Positions 8,765 through 19,528 of a stretch of 64,000 bases of DNA are shown piece after piece; positions within the stretch are counted from its first letter, which is position 1; each line of letters opens with the position of its first letter. The notes beneath the pieces were generated by a model. It had not been told where the DNA came from. It made no database searches and saw nothing but the letters and a program-made list of their open reading frames with translations. This DNA comes from Bacteroidota bacterium (GTDB lineage: Bacteria > Bacteroidota > Ignavibacteria > UBA10030 > UBA8401): assembly GCA_027622375.1 (NCBI GenBank), contig JAQCAB010000001.1, positions 51,317 through 115,316 of the forward strand, read 5' to 3'. The translations under genes were made by a program, and so were the position numbers.

Positions 8765-10309
8765 ATGAAAATAAAAAGAGCGTTAATTAGCGTTTCAGAT
8801 AAAACAGGGATTGTTGATTTTGCGAGAGAATTATCAAAACTTGATATAGAAATAATTTCAACTGGCGGAACTTTTTCTCTTCTTCAAAAAAATAAAATAT
8901 CTGTGAAGCTGGTTTCTGAATTAACAGGTTCTCCAGAAATTTTAGAGGGCAGAGTAAAAACATTACATCCTAAAATCCATGGTGGAATTTTAGCTTTACG
9001 CAATAATACATCTCACATGGATGAGTTGATTGAAAATAAAATTTTGCCAATTGATTTGGTTGTTGTAAATCTTTATCCATTTGTGGAAACAATTTCAAAA
9101 GAAAAAGTTACTCACGAAGAAGCGATTGAACAAATTGATATTGGCGGACCAACAATGTTGCGCGCTGCTGCTAAAAATTATCATTTCGTAACTGTAATTG
9201 TAAATCCAATTAGATATGATGAAGTTTTAAAAGAAATAAAAAAATCTGGCGGACAGGTTCAACATGAATTAAAATATAAATTGGCTCAAGAAGTATTTGA
9301 ATATACTTCAAATTATGATATTGCAATTGCTGAATATTTTCAATCAAAAAATAATAAATATGATTTGTTGCCAAATTCAATTTCACTTCAATTAAATAAA
9401 TTGCGTGATTTGAGATATGGCGAAAATCCACATCAAGTTGCAGCCGTTTACACAAGTTCAACTCAAACAAAAGAAAATATTAAACAACTTCATGGAAAAG
9501 AATTATCATACAATAATTTAATTGATGCTGAAGCTGCTATCGAACTTTTATCAGAATTTGATGAGCCAACATCTGTAATAATTAAACATATGAATCCTTG
9601 TGGTGTTGGGAGTAATAAAGTTCTTTTGAATGCTTATAAAAAAGCATTTGCAACTGACACAAAATCTCCATTTGGTGGAATAATTGCTTTCAATAAAACT
9701 CTTGATATTGAAACTGCAACTTTGGTTGATAAAATTTTTAGCGAAATAATTATTGCACCTTCATTTTCAAAAGAAGCTTTACATCTACTTACAAAGAAAA
9801 AAGATAGAAGACTTTTAGAAATTTCAAAATATTTTACATCACCAAAAATTGAAATTAAAACTATTGCTGAAGGTTTTATAATTCAGACAAAAGATTCAAA
9901 AACATTTGAGTTTAAAAATGATTCAGTCGTAACAAAACGCAAACCTACAAAAGATGAACTTGCCGGATTAATTTTCGCCTACAAAATTGCAAAACATGTA
10001 AAATCAAATGCAATTGTGTACACATCAAAAGATAGAACTTTAGGAATCGGAGCAGGACAAATGTCCAGAGTGGATTCATCAAAAATTGCTGTACAAAAAG
10101 CAAACGAATCTGGATTATCACTAAAAGGATCAGTTGTTGCAAGTGATGCATTCTTCCCTTTTGCAGATGGATTAATTGAAGCAATCAAAGCTGGTGCAAC
10201 TGCTGTGATTCAGCCGGGGGGTTCAATCCGTGATAATGAAGTTATTAAAGCTGCAGATGAAAACAACATTGCTATGGTTTTTACTGGAACAAGACATTTT
10301 AAACATTGA
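8765..10309 (+). CDS. purH: Bifunctional AICAR transformylase/IMP cyclohydrolase
   Basis: RALISVSDKTGIVDFA, STGGT, EILEGRVKTLHPKIHGGIL, IDIGGPTMLRAAAKN, HMNPCGVG, GAGQMSRVDS. Confidence 0.97.
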   Translation: MKIKRALISVSDKTGIVDFARELSKLDIEIISTGGTFSLLQKNKISVKLVSELTGSPEILEGRVKTLHPKIHGGILALRNNTSHMDELIENKILPIDLVVVNLYPFVETISKEKVTHEEAIEQIDIGGPTMLRAAAKNYHFVTVIVNPIRYDEVLKEIKKSGGQVQHELKYKLAQEVFEYTSNYDIAIAEYFQSKNNKYDLLPNSISLQLNKLRDLRYGENPHQVAAVYTSSTQTKENIKQLHGKELSYNNLIDAEAAIELLSEFDEPTSVIIKHMNPCGVGSNKVLLNAYKKAFATDTKSPFGGIIAFNKTLDIETATLVDKIFSEIIIAPSFSKEALHLLTKKKDRRLLEISKYFTSPKIEIKTIAEGFIIQTKDSKTFEFKNDSVVTKRKPTKDELAGLIFAYKIAKHVKSNAIVYTSKDRTLGIGAGQMSRVDSSKIAVQKANESGLSLKGSVVASDAFFPFADGLIEAIKAGATAVIQPGGSIRDNEVIKAADENNIAMVFTGTRHFKH

Positions 10310-10350
10310 ATTGTAAATTATTATTATTATTTTTATCATAGAAAAAATAA

Positions 10351-11379
10351 ATGAGGCGCTTTTTTAATTTTATCACAGCCGATTTAGCAATCGACCTAGG
10401 AACTGCTTACACTTTAATTTATATGAAGGGTAAAGGCGTTGTTCTAAACGAACCATCAATTGTTGCTTACGATAGAAATACAAGAAAAATTGTTGCTATC
10501 GGAAATGAAGCAAAAGAAATGTTGGGAAGGACTCATCGCGATATCAGAACAATCAGACCGATGAAGGATGGTGTAATTGCAGATTTTGAAATTGCAGAAG
10601 GAATGTTGCGTGAGTTTATAAAAAAAATTCATGCAAACTGGTTGCCATCTCGCAGAATTGTAATTTGTGTTCCGAGTGGAGTAACTGAAGTTGAAAAAAG
10701 GACTGTTCGCGATTCTGCTGAACATGCAGGGGCAAAAGAAGTTTATTTAATTGCTGAACCAATGGCCGCTGCAATTGGTGTTGGAATTGAAGTTGATGCT
10801 CCGGTTGGAAATATGATAATTGATATTGGTGGTGGCACAACTGATATTGCTGTAATTGCTCTTTCAGGAATTGTGAATGAAGAATCAATTAGAATTGCGG
10901 GAGATGAATTAAATAATTGTATAATTAATTTTTTTAAAAAAAATTACAACATGTTAATTGGCGAGCGAACTGCTGAACAAATAAAATGTGGAATTGGTTC
11001 TGTGATGCCATTAAAAGAAGAACTCACAATACAAGTAAAAGGAAGAGATCTTGTTAATGGAATTCCAAAAATAACTATAGCAAATTCTGCTGAAATCCGT
11101 GAAGCAATAAATGAACCAATTCAAAATATAATGGAAGCAATTAAATTAACTCTTGAAAGAACTCCTCCAGAAATTGCTGCAGATATTCTTGATCGTGGAA
11201 TTATGTTGACTGGTGGTGGCGCATTACTACGTGGTTTGGATGAAAGAATTCGACTTGAAACTAATTTGCCAGTATTTGTTGCTGAAGATCCTTTAACGGC
11301 TGTCGTAAGAGGGACTGGGAAAGTTTTAGAAAATTTGGAGAAATACTCTAAAGTTTTATTACGCAATAAAAGATTATAA
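10351..11379 (+). CDS. mreB: Rod shape-determining protein MreB
   Basis: DLAIDLGTAYTLIYMKGKGVVLNEPSIVA, RPMKDGVIADF, IDIGGGTTDIAVIAL, LTGGGALLRGLDERI. Confidence 0.97.
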   Translation: MRRFFNFITADLAIDLGTAYTLIYMKGKGVVLNEPSIVAYDRNTRKIVAIGNEAKEMLGRTHRDIRTIRPMKDGVIADFEIAEGMLREFIKKIHANWLPSRRIVICVPSGVTEVEKRTVRDSAEHAGAKEVYLIAEPMAAAIGVGIEVDAPVGNMIIDIGGGTTDIAVIALSGIVNEESIRIAGDELNNCIINFFKKNYNMLIGERTAEQIKCGIGSVMPLKEELTIQVKGRDLVNGIPKITIANSAEIREAINEPIQNIMEAIKLTLERTPPEIAADILDRGIMLTGGGALLRGLDERIRLETNLPVFVAEDPLTAVVRGTGKVLENLEKYSKVLLRNKRL

Positions 11380-11396
11380 AATTATTATTTCCGCCA

Positions 11397-12221
11397 ATGT
11401 TTAAAAGAGCGGTTCTATTATATTTTCAATTCAAGAATTACTTTATTTTATCTTTTTTACTTCTCACTTCATTAATTTTAATTTTCACAAACGATAATAC
11501 AAATATAAAGTTTGTTCGTTCGGTTGCGGTTGGAAGTATTGCAATGTTACAAGAAAGTTTTTCACTTTTTCCAAATTTTTTTTCAATCCAAAAAGAAAAT
11601 GAATTATTGCGACAACAAAATATTGAACTCGCACACGAAGTAAATCAATTGCGCGAAGCAAGATTGGAAAATATCCGACTTCGAGAAATTTTAAATATAA
11701 AAGATACTACCACAATAAATATTACTTCTGCAAAAGTTGTTGGTCGAAATTTAAATATTTTGCGTAACACAATTACAATTAACAAAGGAAGTTTAAATAA
11801 TGTTGTTGTCGGGAATCCAATTGTAACTGCAAGCGGGCTTGTCGGTCGAGTTTTATTTGTAACAGATAATTATAGTGTTGTTCAAACTTTGAATAATATT
11901 GATTTTAAAGCAAGCGTAAGATTACAGCGCTCGAGAGATGAAGGGATTTTTACATGGAATGGTAAATTTCACGAATTAACAAATGTAATAAAAACAAGTG
12001 AAGTTAAATCTGGTGATGTTGTAATTACTTCGGAGTTTAGTGATGCCTTCCCAAATAATATTAAAGTTGGGTTAGTTAAAAATGTTAGTGATGTACCCGG
12101 CAAACTTTTTAAAAAAATTGAAATTGCTCCTTTTGTTTCGTTCTCGATTTTAGAGGAAGTTTTTATTTTAGATTATCTTCCCGAAATAGAAAAAATTTCT
12201 ATCGCAAATCTACAGCAATAA
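11397..12221 (+). CDS. mreC: Rod shape-determining protein MreC
   Basis: N-terminal TM, coiled coil, AKVVGRNLNILRNTITINKGSLNNVVVGNPIVTASGLVGRV; directly after mreB. Confidence 0.92.
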   Translation: MFKRAVLLYFQFKNYFILSFLLLTSLILIFTNDNTNIKFVRSVAVGSIAMLQESFSLFPNFFSIQKENELLRQQNIELAHEVNQLREARLENIRLREILNIKDTTTINITSAKVVGRNLNILRNTITINKGSLNNVVVGNPIVTASGLVGRVLFVTDNYSVVQTLNNIDFKASVRLQRSRDEGIFTWNGKFHELTNVIKTSEVKSGDVVITSEFSDAFPNNIKVGLVKNVSDVPGKLFKKIEIAPFVSFSILEEVFILDYLPEIEKISIANLQQ

Positions 12222-12222
12222 T

Positions 12223-13185
12223 TTATTTTAAATTTCTTAGTTTATTAAGAATGGTGTTGATATCATTTGGAAGTGGGCTAGAAAAAATTAATTCTTTTCC
12301 AGTTGTTGGATGTTTTACACCGAGCAAAGTTGCATGTAATGCTTGCCTTTGACAAATTTCTAAAAGATTTTGAACTAATATTTTTTTCTTCCCAGCTAAT
12401 CCATTCCAACTTGAATTTCTACCACCATATGCAGGATCACCAAAAACAGGATGATGAATTGAATTTAAATGTGATCGAATCTGATGTGTTCTGCCAGTTC
12501 TAAGATTTAATTTTATTAAAGATAAAAATCCAAATTCTTCTAAAACTTCATATTCAGTAATTGCAGGTTTTCCACCTTCAACAACAACAATTTTTTTTCT
12601 ATCACTTTTACTTCTTCCAAGCGGTGCATCAATTAAACCTTTTTTTTGTTTAAAAATTCCCCAAACAATTGCATGATAAGTACGTTTTGAAGTTTTTAAT
12701 GCAAATTGTTTTGCAAGCTTTTGTAAAGCTGTTTCGTTTTTTGCAACAACTAATAAACCTGAAGTATCTTTATCCAAGCGGTGAACAATCCCCGGTCTTT
12801 CATTTACAGATAATTTTTGCAAATTAAAACGGTGCATTAATGCATTTACAAGAGTTCCTGAATAATTTTTATAAGCGGGATGCGTCACCATTCCGGCTGG
12901 TTTATTTACAATTATTAAATCTTGATCTTCAAAAAATATTTCTAGTGGTATATTTTCTGCTAAAACTTCTGGGGGTTCTCCTTTATCAATATTTATTATG
13001 ATAAGATCGCCCGGTAAAATATTGTAACTCGATTTTACAAATTTTCCATTTACAAGGATTTCTTTTTTTTTGATTGCAACCTGAACTTTTGTTCGAGTTG
13101 CATTTTCAATTCGGTTGGTCAAGTAACGATCAAGTCGTTCCTTTTTTTGTCCTGCACTAACTAATATTTGCAGGTTGTTTTTCAT
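12223..13185 (-). CDS. RluA-family pseudouridine synthase (RluD-like)
   Basis: S4 domain then INKPAGMVTHPA, PGIVHRLDKDTSGLLVVAK, LRTGRTHQIRSHL. Confidence 0.93.
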   Translation of the reverse strand: MKNNLQILVSAGQKKERLDRYLTNRIENATRTKVQVAIKKKEILVNGKFVKSSYNILPGDLIIINIDKGEPPEVLAENIPLEIFFEDQDLIIVNKPAGMVTHPAYKNYSGTLVNALMHRFNLQKLSVNERPGIVHRLDKDTSGLLVVAKNETALQKLAKQFALKTSKRTYHAIVWGIFKQKKGLIDAPLGRSKSDRKKIVVVEGGKPAITEYEVLEEFGFLSLIKLNLRTGRTHQIRSHLNSIHHPVFGDPAYGGRNSSWNGLAGKKKILVQNLLEICQRQALHATLLGVKHPTTGKELIFSSPLPNDINTILNKLRNLK

Positions 13186-13188
13186 TTA

Positions 13189-13782
13189 TTAATCTGAAAT
13201 TGAAAAATTATCTGAAACTTGTGATGGTGGCGTTGGATTCTTTTCATTATTTCGTGGAATAAAATTTGTAACTAAAACTAATATAATTCCGATTGAAACT
13301 GACATATCAGCAATATTAAAAATCCACCATCTATTTAACTCGAATCCATAAAATGAAATATCAATAAAATCTAGATCAATAAAATCAACAACACTACCTT
13401 TAAATAATTCTCCAGAATTAAATAAAACTCCATAAAATATTCTGTCAATCATATTTCCGATTGCGCCACCTAAAATTAATGCAAGTGGCAATCTTGTTAA
13501 AAGTGATTGACTACGAAGTGTAATTAAATAATAAAAAAGCGCCGCGGTAACAAAAATTGTTAAAATTGTAAAAAGCACTTTTGAATTTACTCCGATTCCA
13601 AAAGCCATTCCGGGATTTTCTACAAAAGTAATTCGTAAAAAATCTCCAGCAAACGGAATTGATGAACCTAACATCATACCTTTAATATCAATACCAAGTG
13701 ATTGAATTTGAATCCCCTTAATAAATATTTTTGTTGATTGGTCTAAAACAACAACCAACAATGTTACATAAAGAATGTTCAA
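13189..13782 (-). CDS. lspA: Lipoprotein signal peptidase (signal peptidase II)
   Basis: DQSTKIFIK, VENPGMAFG, LALILGGAIGNMIDRI, GSVVDFID, FNIADMSVSIGIILV. Confidence 0.94.
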   Translation of the reverse strand: MNILYVTLLVVVLDQSTKIFIKGIQIQSLGIDIKGMMLGSSIPFAGDFLRITFVENPGMAFGIGVNSKVLFTILTIFVTAALFYYLITLRSQSLLTRLPLALILGGAIGNMIDRIFYGVLFNSGELFKGSVVDFIDLDFIDISFYGFELNRWWIFNIADMSVSIGIILVLVTNFIPRNNEKNPTPPSQVSDNFSISD

Positions 13783-14180
13783 AGAGACTTTCTGGAGGAG
13801 TTTTTTTTAAGTTTACATTTTACACAAAGTTGTGCATGCGGAACCGCCTCGAGTCTTTTTTTGCTTATTAATTTTAAGCAATCAATACATTGCCCATAGG
13901 TTCCCTTTTTAATTCTTTTTAAAGCATCATCTAAATGATTTAAAAATTTTGAATCTCTTGATGCAAACAAAAATGTTTTTTCTCTTTCCATTGCATCCGA
14001 GCCTTGTTCTGAGTGCATTGCAAAATTCATTGACTCGTTATTAAAATCATCTTTTTCAGCATCGAGCATCGCCTCTTTTAAACTTGCTAAATTTTCAAAA
14101 ATTTCTTTTTTCTTTACATCAATAATTTTTGCGAAGTAATTTAAATCTCGCTTACCATAAAATATTTTCTTCTTTTCCAT
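13779..14180 (-). CDS. TraR/DksA family zinc-finger transcriptional regulator
   Basis: LDDALKRIKKGTYGQCIDCLKLISKKRLEAVPHAQLCVKCK, C4-type DksA finger. Confidence 0.88.
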   Translation of the reverse strand: MEKKKIFYGKRDLNYFAKIIDVKKKEIFENLASLKEAMLDAEKDDFNNESMNFAMHSEQGSDAMEREKTFLFASRDSKFLNHLDDALKRIKKGTYGQCIDCLKLISKKRLEAVPHAQLCVKCKLKKNSSRKSL

Positions 14181-14193
14181 ATTTAAATTTGAT

Positions 14194-17100
14194 TTAACTT
14201 GGCAATGTTACAACTTTTTCTATAGAAATAGAACAAATTTCTCCATCAATTTCTTCTTCAGTTGTAAAATCATTTTTTATAAAATTATTGTCAATTTTTA
14301 ATGCTAGGGTTTCTGATTTAATGTAATTTTCCATTGATAATAAAGCGTTATTTAGCGTTTCGCTACATTTAAAAGTTATTAATATTCGATCCGTCACATT
14401 AAAACTTGCTTCTTTGCGTAAATTTTGAACACGATTTACAAATTCACGAGCCAATCCTTCTTGTAAAAGCTTTGGGGAAATAGTTGTATCAAGAGCAACC
14501 ATGACCAAATTATCTGATTCAACTAAGAATCCTTTAATTTCTTCATGAAGGATTTCAATATCATTTATTTCAATTTCATAATTTTCAGAATTCAAGGATA
14601 TATTTATTTTAGAATTTCTTTGCAATTCTGAAATTTTTTTTGAACTCATTTCACGAATTGCATTAGCAACAACTTGAACTTGCTTACCATATTTTGTGCC
14701 GAGCGTCCTAAAGTTTGGTTTTGCTTTTCGTTTTACAATTCCACTTTCTTCAGAGATGAATTCAATTTGTTTTACATTTATTTCATCCAAAATAATTTCT
14801 TTAACTTTTTCTATTTTTTGTTTTTGATTTTCATCAATAATCGGAATTAATATTTTTTGAAGTGGTTGACGAATTTTAATATTTGCTTTCATCCTCATTG
14901 AACGAACATGTTCGCAAATGGTAATGGCTAAATTCATTTTATCTTCTAAATCAGTTTTAATTAAATTTTTGTCCACTTTTGGAAAATCGGACAAATGAAC
15001 AGAAGGTGGATTATTATTTTTTAAAACTGATGTTAAATTTTTAAATAACAAATCCGAAACAAATGGAGTAATTGGCGCAGTTAATTTTGAAATTGTTAAT
15101 AAGCATTCAAATAAAGTTTGATATGCTGCAGTTTTATCTTTCCCTTTTTCGCTTTTCCAAAAACGCCTTCGGTTTCGGCGAACATACCAATTTGATAATT
15201 CGTTTATGACAAAATTATTTATTGCCCGAGAAGCTTTTGTAATATCATACTGATCCATTGATTCAGTCACGGTTTGTATCAAACTATTTAATGATGATAA
15301 AATCCATTGATCAATTTCTTGTCGTTCAGAAATCGGTAAAGATTTTTCTTCGTAAACAAATCCATCAATATTTGAGTAAAGCACAAAAAATGAATATGTG
15401 TTCATCAAAGTATTAAAAAGTTTACGCTGAACTTCTGCAATTCCATTTTCATCAAAAAGAGTTGGTCGCCAAACGGGGCTATTTGAAACTAAATACCAAC
15501 GTGTTGCATCTGCACCATATTTTTTCATCAGCATAAAAGGATCAATTGTGTTACCTTTTGATTTGGACATTTTTTGTCCATTTTTATCCAAAATCAACTC
15601 ATTTACTAAAACATTTTTAAAAGTTGGTTTTTTAAATAAAAATGATCCGATCGCATGAAGCGTATAAAACCATCCTCGAGTTTGATCAATACCTTCACAA
15701 ATATAATCGGCAGGAAAAGTTTTTTCAAAAATTTCTTTGTTCTCAAAAGGATAATGCCATTGTGCAAAAGGCATCGAGCCAGAATCAAACCAAGCATCAA
15801 TTAATTCTGGGGTTCTGTACATTGTTGAACCACAACTGCATTTAAAAGTAATTTGATCTACAAATGGTTTGTGAAGATCAATTTTTTCTGGAACATTTTC
15901 CCCTTTTTGCAATTCTGAAATACTTCCAACAAATTTTTTATTTTTACAATGTTCGCAAATCCAAATTGGGAGAGGTGTGCCCCAATATCTATCACGCGAA
16001 AGTGCCCAATCTTTATTTTCTTCCAACCAATTACCAAATCTACCTGAGCCAACTTCTTTTGGCACCCAATTAATTTGATTATTGTTTGATATCATTAACG
16101 AAGAATATTTTGTTGTTGATATATACCATGAATTTCGAGCATAATATAAAAGTGGGAATGAACATCGCCAGCAATGAGGATATTCATGTGTGTATTGTAA
16201 AAGTTTTACAAAATTATTATTTGATTTTAAATGAGAAATAATTTTTTTCTCAGTCGATTTATCTTTTACATACAAGCCTTCAAAATCTTTAACATCATTT
16301 GTAAAATTTCCTGATTTATCAACTGTGTGATGTTGTGGTAATCCAACGCGTTTTCCTAATTGATAATCATCTTCACCATACATTACTGCAGTGTGAACTA
16401 CACCAGTACCATCAGTTGTTGTAACAAAATCTGCATCATAAATTCTGTAAGAGGCATCTGATTTTAAGGCATCAATATCAAAAAGAGGAATGTATTTTTT
16501 ACCGATTAAATCTTTCCCTTTTAATTCAGAAATTATTTGAACTTCATCTCCCAAAATTGAAACAAGATCTTTTGCAATTATCCAAATCTCATTTTCAGAT
16601 TTTACTTTTACATAATTTATTTCATTTCCAACTGCAAGCCCAACATTTCCAGGAAGTGTCCATGGAGTTGTTGTCCAAGAAAGTATAAATGTATTTTCAT
16701 CATTAACTAATTTAAATTTTACATAAACAGAATTCTCAGAAACAGTTTGATATCCAAGAGAAATTTCGTGAGAAGAAAGTGGTGTTTCGCACCTCGGGCA
16801 ATAAGGTTGAATTTTAAAGCCTTTATAAATTAATCCTTCATTGTAAAATTGTTCAAGCGCCCACCAAACAGACTCAATATAATTATTTTCAAAAGTGATA
16901 TATGGGTTTGTCATATCAACCCAATAACCCATTAAGCGAGTCATTTCTTCCCACTCAGCTTTATAAGTCCAAACAGACTTTTTACATTCAGAATTAAATT
17001 TTTCGATTCCGTAATTAACTATTTCATCTTTATGCTTGAAGCCAAGTTGTTTTTCAACTTCAATTTCGACTGGCAACCCATGTGTATCCCATCCCCCTTT

Positions 17101-17343
17101 TCGCGGAACATAAAATCCCTGCATTGCTTTGTAACGACAAAATGCGTCTTTCAAGGTTCGCGACATAATATGATGCAAACCTGGACGACCATTTGCGGTC
17201 GGAGGTCCCTCGTAGAAAGAAAATATTTTTTGCTCTTTTCTTATATCAATACTTTTTTGGAAAATTTTTTCTCTTTCCCAAAATTCAAGTATTTCTTCTT
17301 CTAAATTAAAATAATCGATTTTATCTTTTAACTTCGGAAACAT
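14194..17343 (-). CDS. ileS: Isoleucine--tRNA ligase
   Basis: GPPTANGRPGLHHIMSRTLKD, WDTHGLPVEIEVEK, DQTRGWFYTL, KMSKSKGN. ATG 17343 preferred to GTG 17349. Confidence 0.97.
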   Translation of the reverse strand: MFPKLKDKIDYFNLEEEILEFWEREKIFQKSIDIRKEQKIFSFYEGPPTANGRPGLHHIMSRTLKDAFCRYKAMQGFYVPRKGGWDTHGLPVEIEVEKQLGFKHKDEIVNYGIEKFNSECKKSVWTYKAEWEEMTRLMGYWVDMTNPYITFENNYIESVWWALEQFYNEGLIYKGFKIQPYCPRCETPLSSHEISLGYQTVSENSVYVKFKLVNDENTFILSWTTTPWTLPGNVGLAVGNEINYVKVKSENEIWIIAKDLVSILGDEVQIISELKGKDLIGKKYIPLFDIDALKSDASYRIYDADFVTTTDGTGVVHTAVMYGEDDYQLGKRVGLPQHHTVDKSGNFTNDVKDFEGLYVKDKSTEKKIISHLKSNNNFVKLLQYTHEYPHCWRCSFPLLYYARNSWYISTTKYSSLMISNNNQINWVPKEVGSGRFGNWLEENKDWALSRDRYWGTPLPIWICEHCKNKKFVGSISELQKGENVPEKIDLHKPFVDQITFKCSCGSTMYRTPELIDAWFDSGSMPFAQWHYPFENKEIFEKTFPADYICEGIDQTRGWFYTLHAIGSFLFKKPTFKNVLVNELILDKNGQKMSKSKGNTIDPFMLMKKYGADATRWYLVSNSPVWRPTLFDENGIAEVQRKLFNTLMNTYSFFVLYSNIDGFVYEEKSLPISERQEIDQWILSSLNSLIQTVTESMDQYDITKASRAINNFVINELSNWYVRRNRRRFWKSEKGKDKTAAYQTLFECLLTISKLTAPITPFVSDLLFKNLTSVLKNNNPPSVHLSDFPKVDKNLIKTDLEDKMNLAITICEHVRSMRMKANIKIRQPLQKILIPIIDENQKQKIEKVKEIILDEINVKQIEFISEESGIVKRKAKPNFRTLGTKYGKQVQVVANAIREMSSKKISELQRNSKINISLNSENYEIEINDIEILHEEIKGFLVESDNLVMVALDTTISPKLLQEGLAREFVNRVQNLRKEASFNVTDRILITFKCSETLNNALLSMENYIKSETLALKIDNNFIKNDFTTEEEIDGEICSISIEKVVTLPS

Positions 17344-17363
17344 AATCACGCAAAATAATAATT

Positions 17364-18188
17364 TTATATTTGTGAAATAAGACTTTTTATTATTTCACGA
17401 AGTTTTGGTTCGGTGGAGTTTGCAACATTTACAACATCCTCTAATTTCAAAACCTGCAATTTTTCAGGATCACATTCATCTGTAATAATTGAAAAGCCAA
17501 CAACATCCATTGACATATGAACTGCAACAATTACTTCAGGAACAGTTGACATTCCAACTGCGTCTGTACCAACAGCTCTTAGAAATTTATATTCGGCTCT
17601 TGTTTCTAATGTTGGCCCACTTATTGCTGTAAAAACACCTGTGTGAGTTTTTATTTTTTTATCAAATGCGATTTGTTCTGACAATTTTATTAATTTTTTT
17701 GAAAATGGTTCCGACATATCAGGAAATCTTGGACCAAGAGAATCTTCATTGTGGCCAATTAAAGGGTTATCACCTAATAAATTTATATGATCTTTAATGA
17801 TCATAATATCCCCTTTTTTATATTCGGGATTTAATCCACCTGCTGCATTTGAAATTATTAAAGTTTTGACTCCTAATTTTTTCATTAAACGAATCGGGAA
17901 AGTAATTTGTTGCATCGTGTAACCTTCGTAAAAATGAAATCGACCTTGCATTACAATTACATTTTTACTTGCGAGTTTGCCGATGTGAAGTTTTCCTTCG
18001 TGCGATTCGACTGTTGAGAGTTGAAAGTGGGGAATATTTTTATATTCTAAAATTACTTTATCAGAAATTTCTTCAACTAAACTACCAAGCCCAGTGCCTA
18101 AAACAATCCCAATTTCTGGTTTTATTTTTGTTGAATTTTGAATTACTTGAAGTGCTTCTTCAATTTGATTTAAAAGTGAAAGAATCAT
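17364..18188 (-). CDS. Purine-nucleoside phosphorylase
   Basis: GIVLGTGLGSLVEEI, GRFHFYEGYTMQQITFPIR, NAAGGLNPEYKKGDIMIIKDHINL, GPTLETRAEYKFLRAVGTDAVGMSTVPEVI. Confidence 0.95.
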   Translation of the reverse strand: MILSLLNQIEEALQVIQNSTKIKPEIGIVLGTGLGSLVEEISDKVILEYKNIPHFQLSTVESHEGKLHIGKLASKNVIVMQGRFHFYEGYTMQQITFPIRLMKKLGVKTLIISNAAGGLNPEYKKGDIMIIKDHINLLGDNPLIGHNEDSLGPRFPDMSEPFSKKLIKLSEQIAFDKKIKTHTGVFTAISGPTLETRAEYKFLRAVGTDAVGMSTVPEVIVAVHMSMDVVGFSIITDECDPEKLQVLKLEDVVNVANSTEPKLREIIKSLISQI

Positions 18189-18712
18189 TTTAATTTTTTC
18201 AATACTTCATCAACATTAAAATATTGTTTGCCAGTTCCGAGAGAAGAATCTTTGGATTCTTTATCGTCAACTTCAATCGCGTTTATTAATTCCAATTCTG
18301 AACTAAGTAAAACTTTTAATCTACTTGTTATAGATTCTTTTTTTGATTTAAGAGTTGAAACAACTTCCTGCATTCGTAATATTTCAGTTCTGACTTCATC
18401 TAAAATTTTATTGGCTTTTAATTCTGCTTGTTGAATAATTAACTCCCCCTCTTTTTTAGAATTTTCAAGTGATCTTGTACTTGTCTCCTGCGCTTGAATT
18501 AAAGTTTGTTGTAAAGTTTTTTCCAGTTGTCTAAACTCTCGCAATTGAATATCCATTTCTATATTTTTTTGCTGCATGTCTTTTATATCTTGCAATAAAT
18601 CAGAATAATCGCGCGAAACTTTATCTAAAAAAGAATTTACTTCGTTTACATCGTAACCTCTGAATCCTTTTTTAAATTCCTGTTTTTTAATTTCAAGCGG
18701 AGTTAATGCCAT
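18185..18712 (-). CDS. DivIVA domain-containing protein
   Basis: LTPLEIKKQEFKKGFRGYDVNEVNSFLDKVSRDYSDLL plus long coiled coil. Confidence 0.92.
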   Translation of the reverse strand: MALTPLEIKKQEFKKGFRGYDVNEVNSFLDKVSRDYSDLLQDIKDMQQKNIEMDIQLREFRQLEKTLQQTLIQAQETSTRSLENSKKEGELIIQQAELKANKILDEVRTEILRMQEVVSTLKSKKESITSRLKVLLSSELELINAIEVDDKESKDSSLGTGKQYFNVDEVLKKLK

Positions 18713-18730
18713 AAATTTTTCCTTTCGTTA

Positions 18731-19429
18731 TTACAAATTATTTTTAATTCGTTTTCCAAAAATTGCTGTACCAATTCTTAAAATTGTTGCACCTTCATCA
18801 ATTGCAATTTTATAATCGTGCGTCATTCCCATTGATAAATGTAGCAATTTATTTGGAATGATATTTAATTTGTTTGCCTCGTCTCTAATTTCTTTTAAAA
18901 TTTTAAAGGCTTTTCTGGATTCATTTTGATTTTCTGTAAAAGGACCGATAGTCATCAATCCACAAATTTCAATAAATTTTAGATGGTTGATTTGTGTAAG
19001 AAATTGAATTGTATTTTCAGGATTAACTCCAAATTTAGTTGCTTCTTTTGATGTATTAACTTCAACTAAAATTTTTATTTTTCTATTATTTTGTTGCGCA
19101 CGTAAATTAATTTCTTCTGCAATATGTTTTGAATCAACAGATTGAATCATTGAAATAAATGGAGCAATAAATTTAACTTTATTAGTTTGTAAATGACCAA
19201 CAAAATGCCAATTTATATTTAAGTGATTTAATTTTTCTTTTTTTTCTAACAATTCCTGAACATAATTTTCGCCAAAGTTTACAAGTCCTGTGTTAAATGC
19301 TTCTTCAACTAAATTGCTTCCAAAAGTTTTGGAAATTGTTATCAAAGTTAAATCCTTTGGATCACGATTTGATTTTAATGCAGATTGCAAAATTTGCTCT
19401 TGCAATTCAAGAACAGAATTACTTATCAT
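18731..19429 (-). CDS. YggS family pyridoxal phosphate-dependent homeostasis protein
   Basis: TLITISKTF, NFGENYVQELLEKKE, NWHFVGHLQTNKVKFI, LSMGMTHDYKIAIDEGATILRIGTAIFG. Confidence 0.94.
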   Translation of the reverse strand: MISNSVLELQEQILQSALKSNRDPKDLTLITISKTFGSNLVEEAFNTGLVNFGENYVQELLEKKEKLNHLNINWHFVGHLQTNKVKFIAPFISMIQSVDSKHIAEEINLRAQQNNRKIKILVEVNTSKEATKFGVNPENTIQFLTQINHLKFIEICGLMTIGPFTENQNESRKAFKILKEIRDEANKLNIIPNKLLHLSMGMTHDYKIAIDEGATILRIGTAIFGKRIKNNL

Positions 19430-19528
19430 AAATTATAAGAATACTTGAATTATTATGTTATTAAATTAGCTTCGAATGTTTATATTTAATGAATTTTATG
19501 AAAATTTATATTAATATCCATAAACTTT

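Noticed and set aside
15606-16073. Several 64-69 aa ORFs on both strands
   Set aside because: Lie within ileS in other frames; no support.
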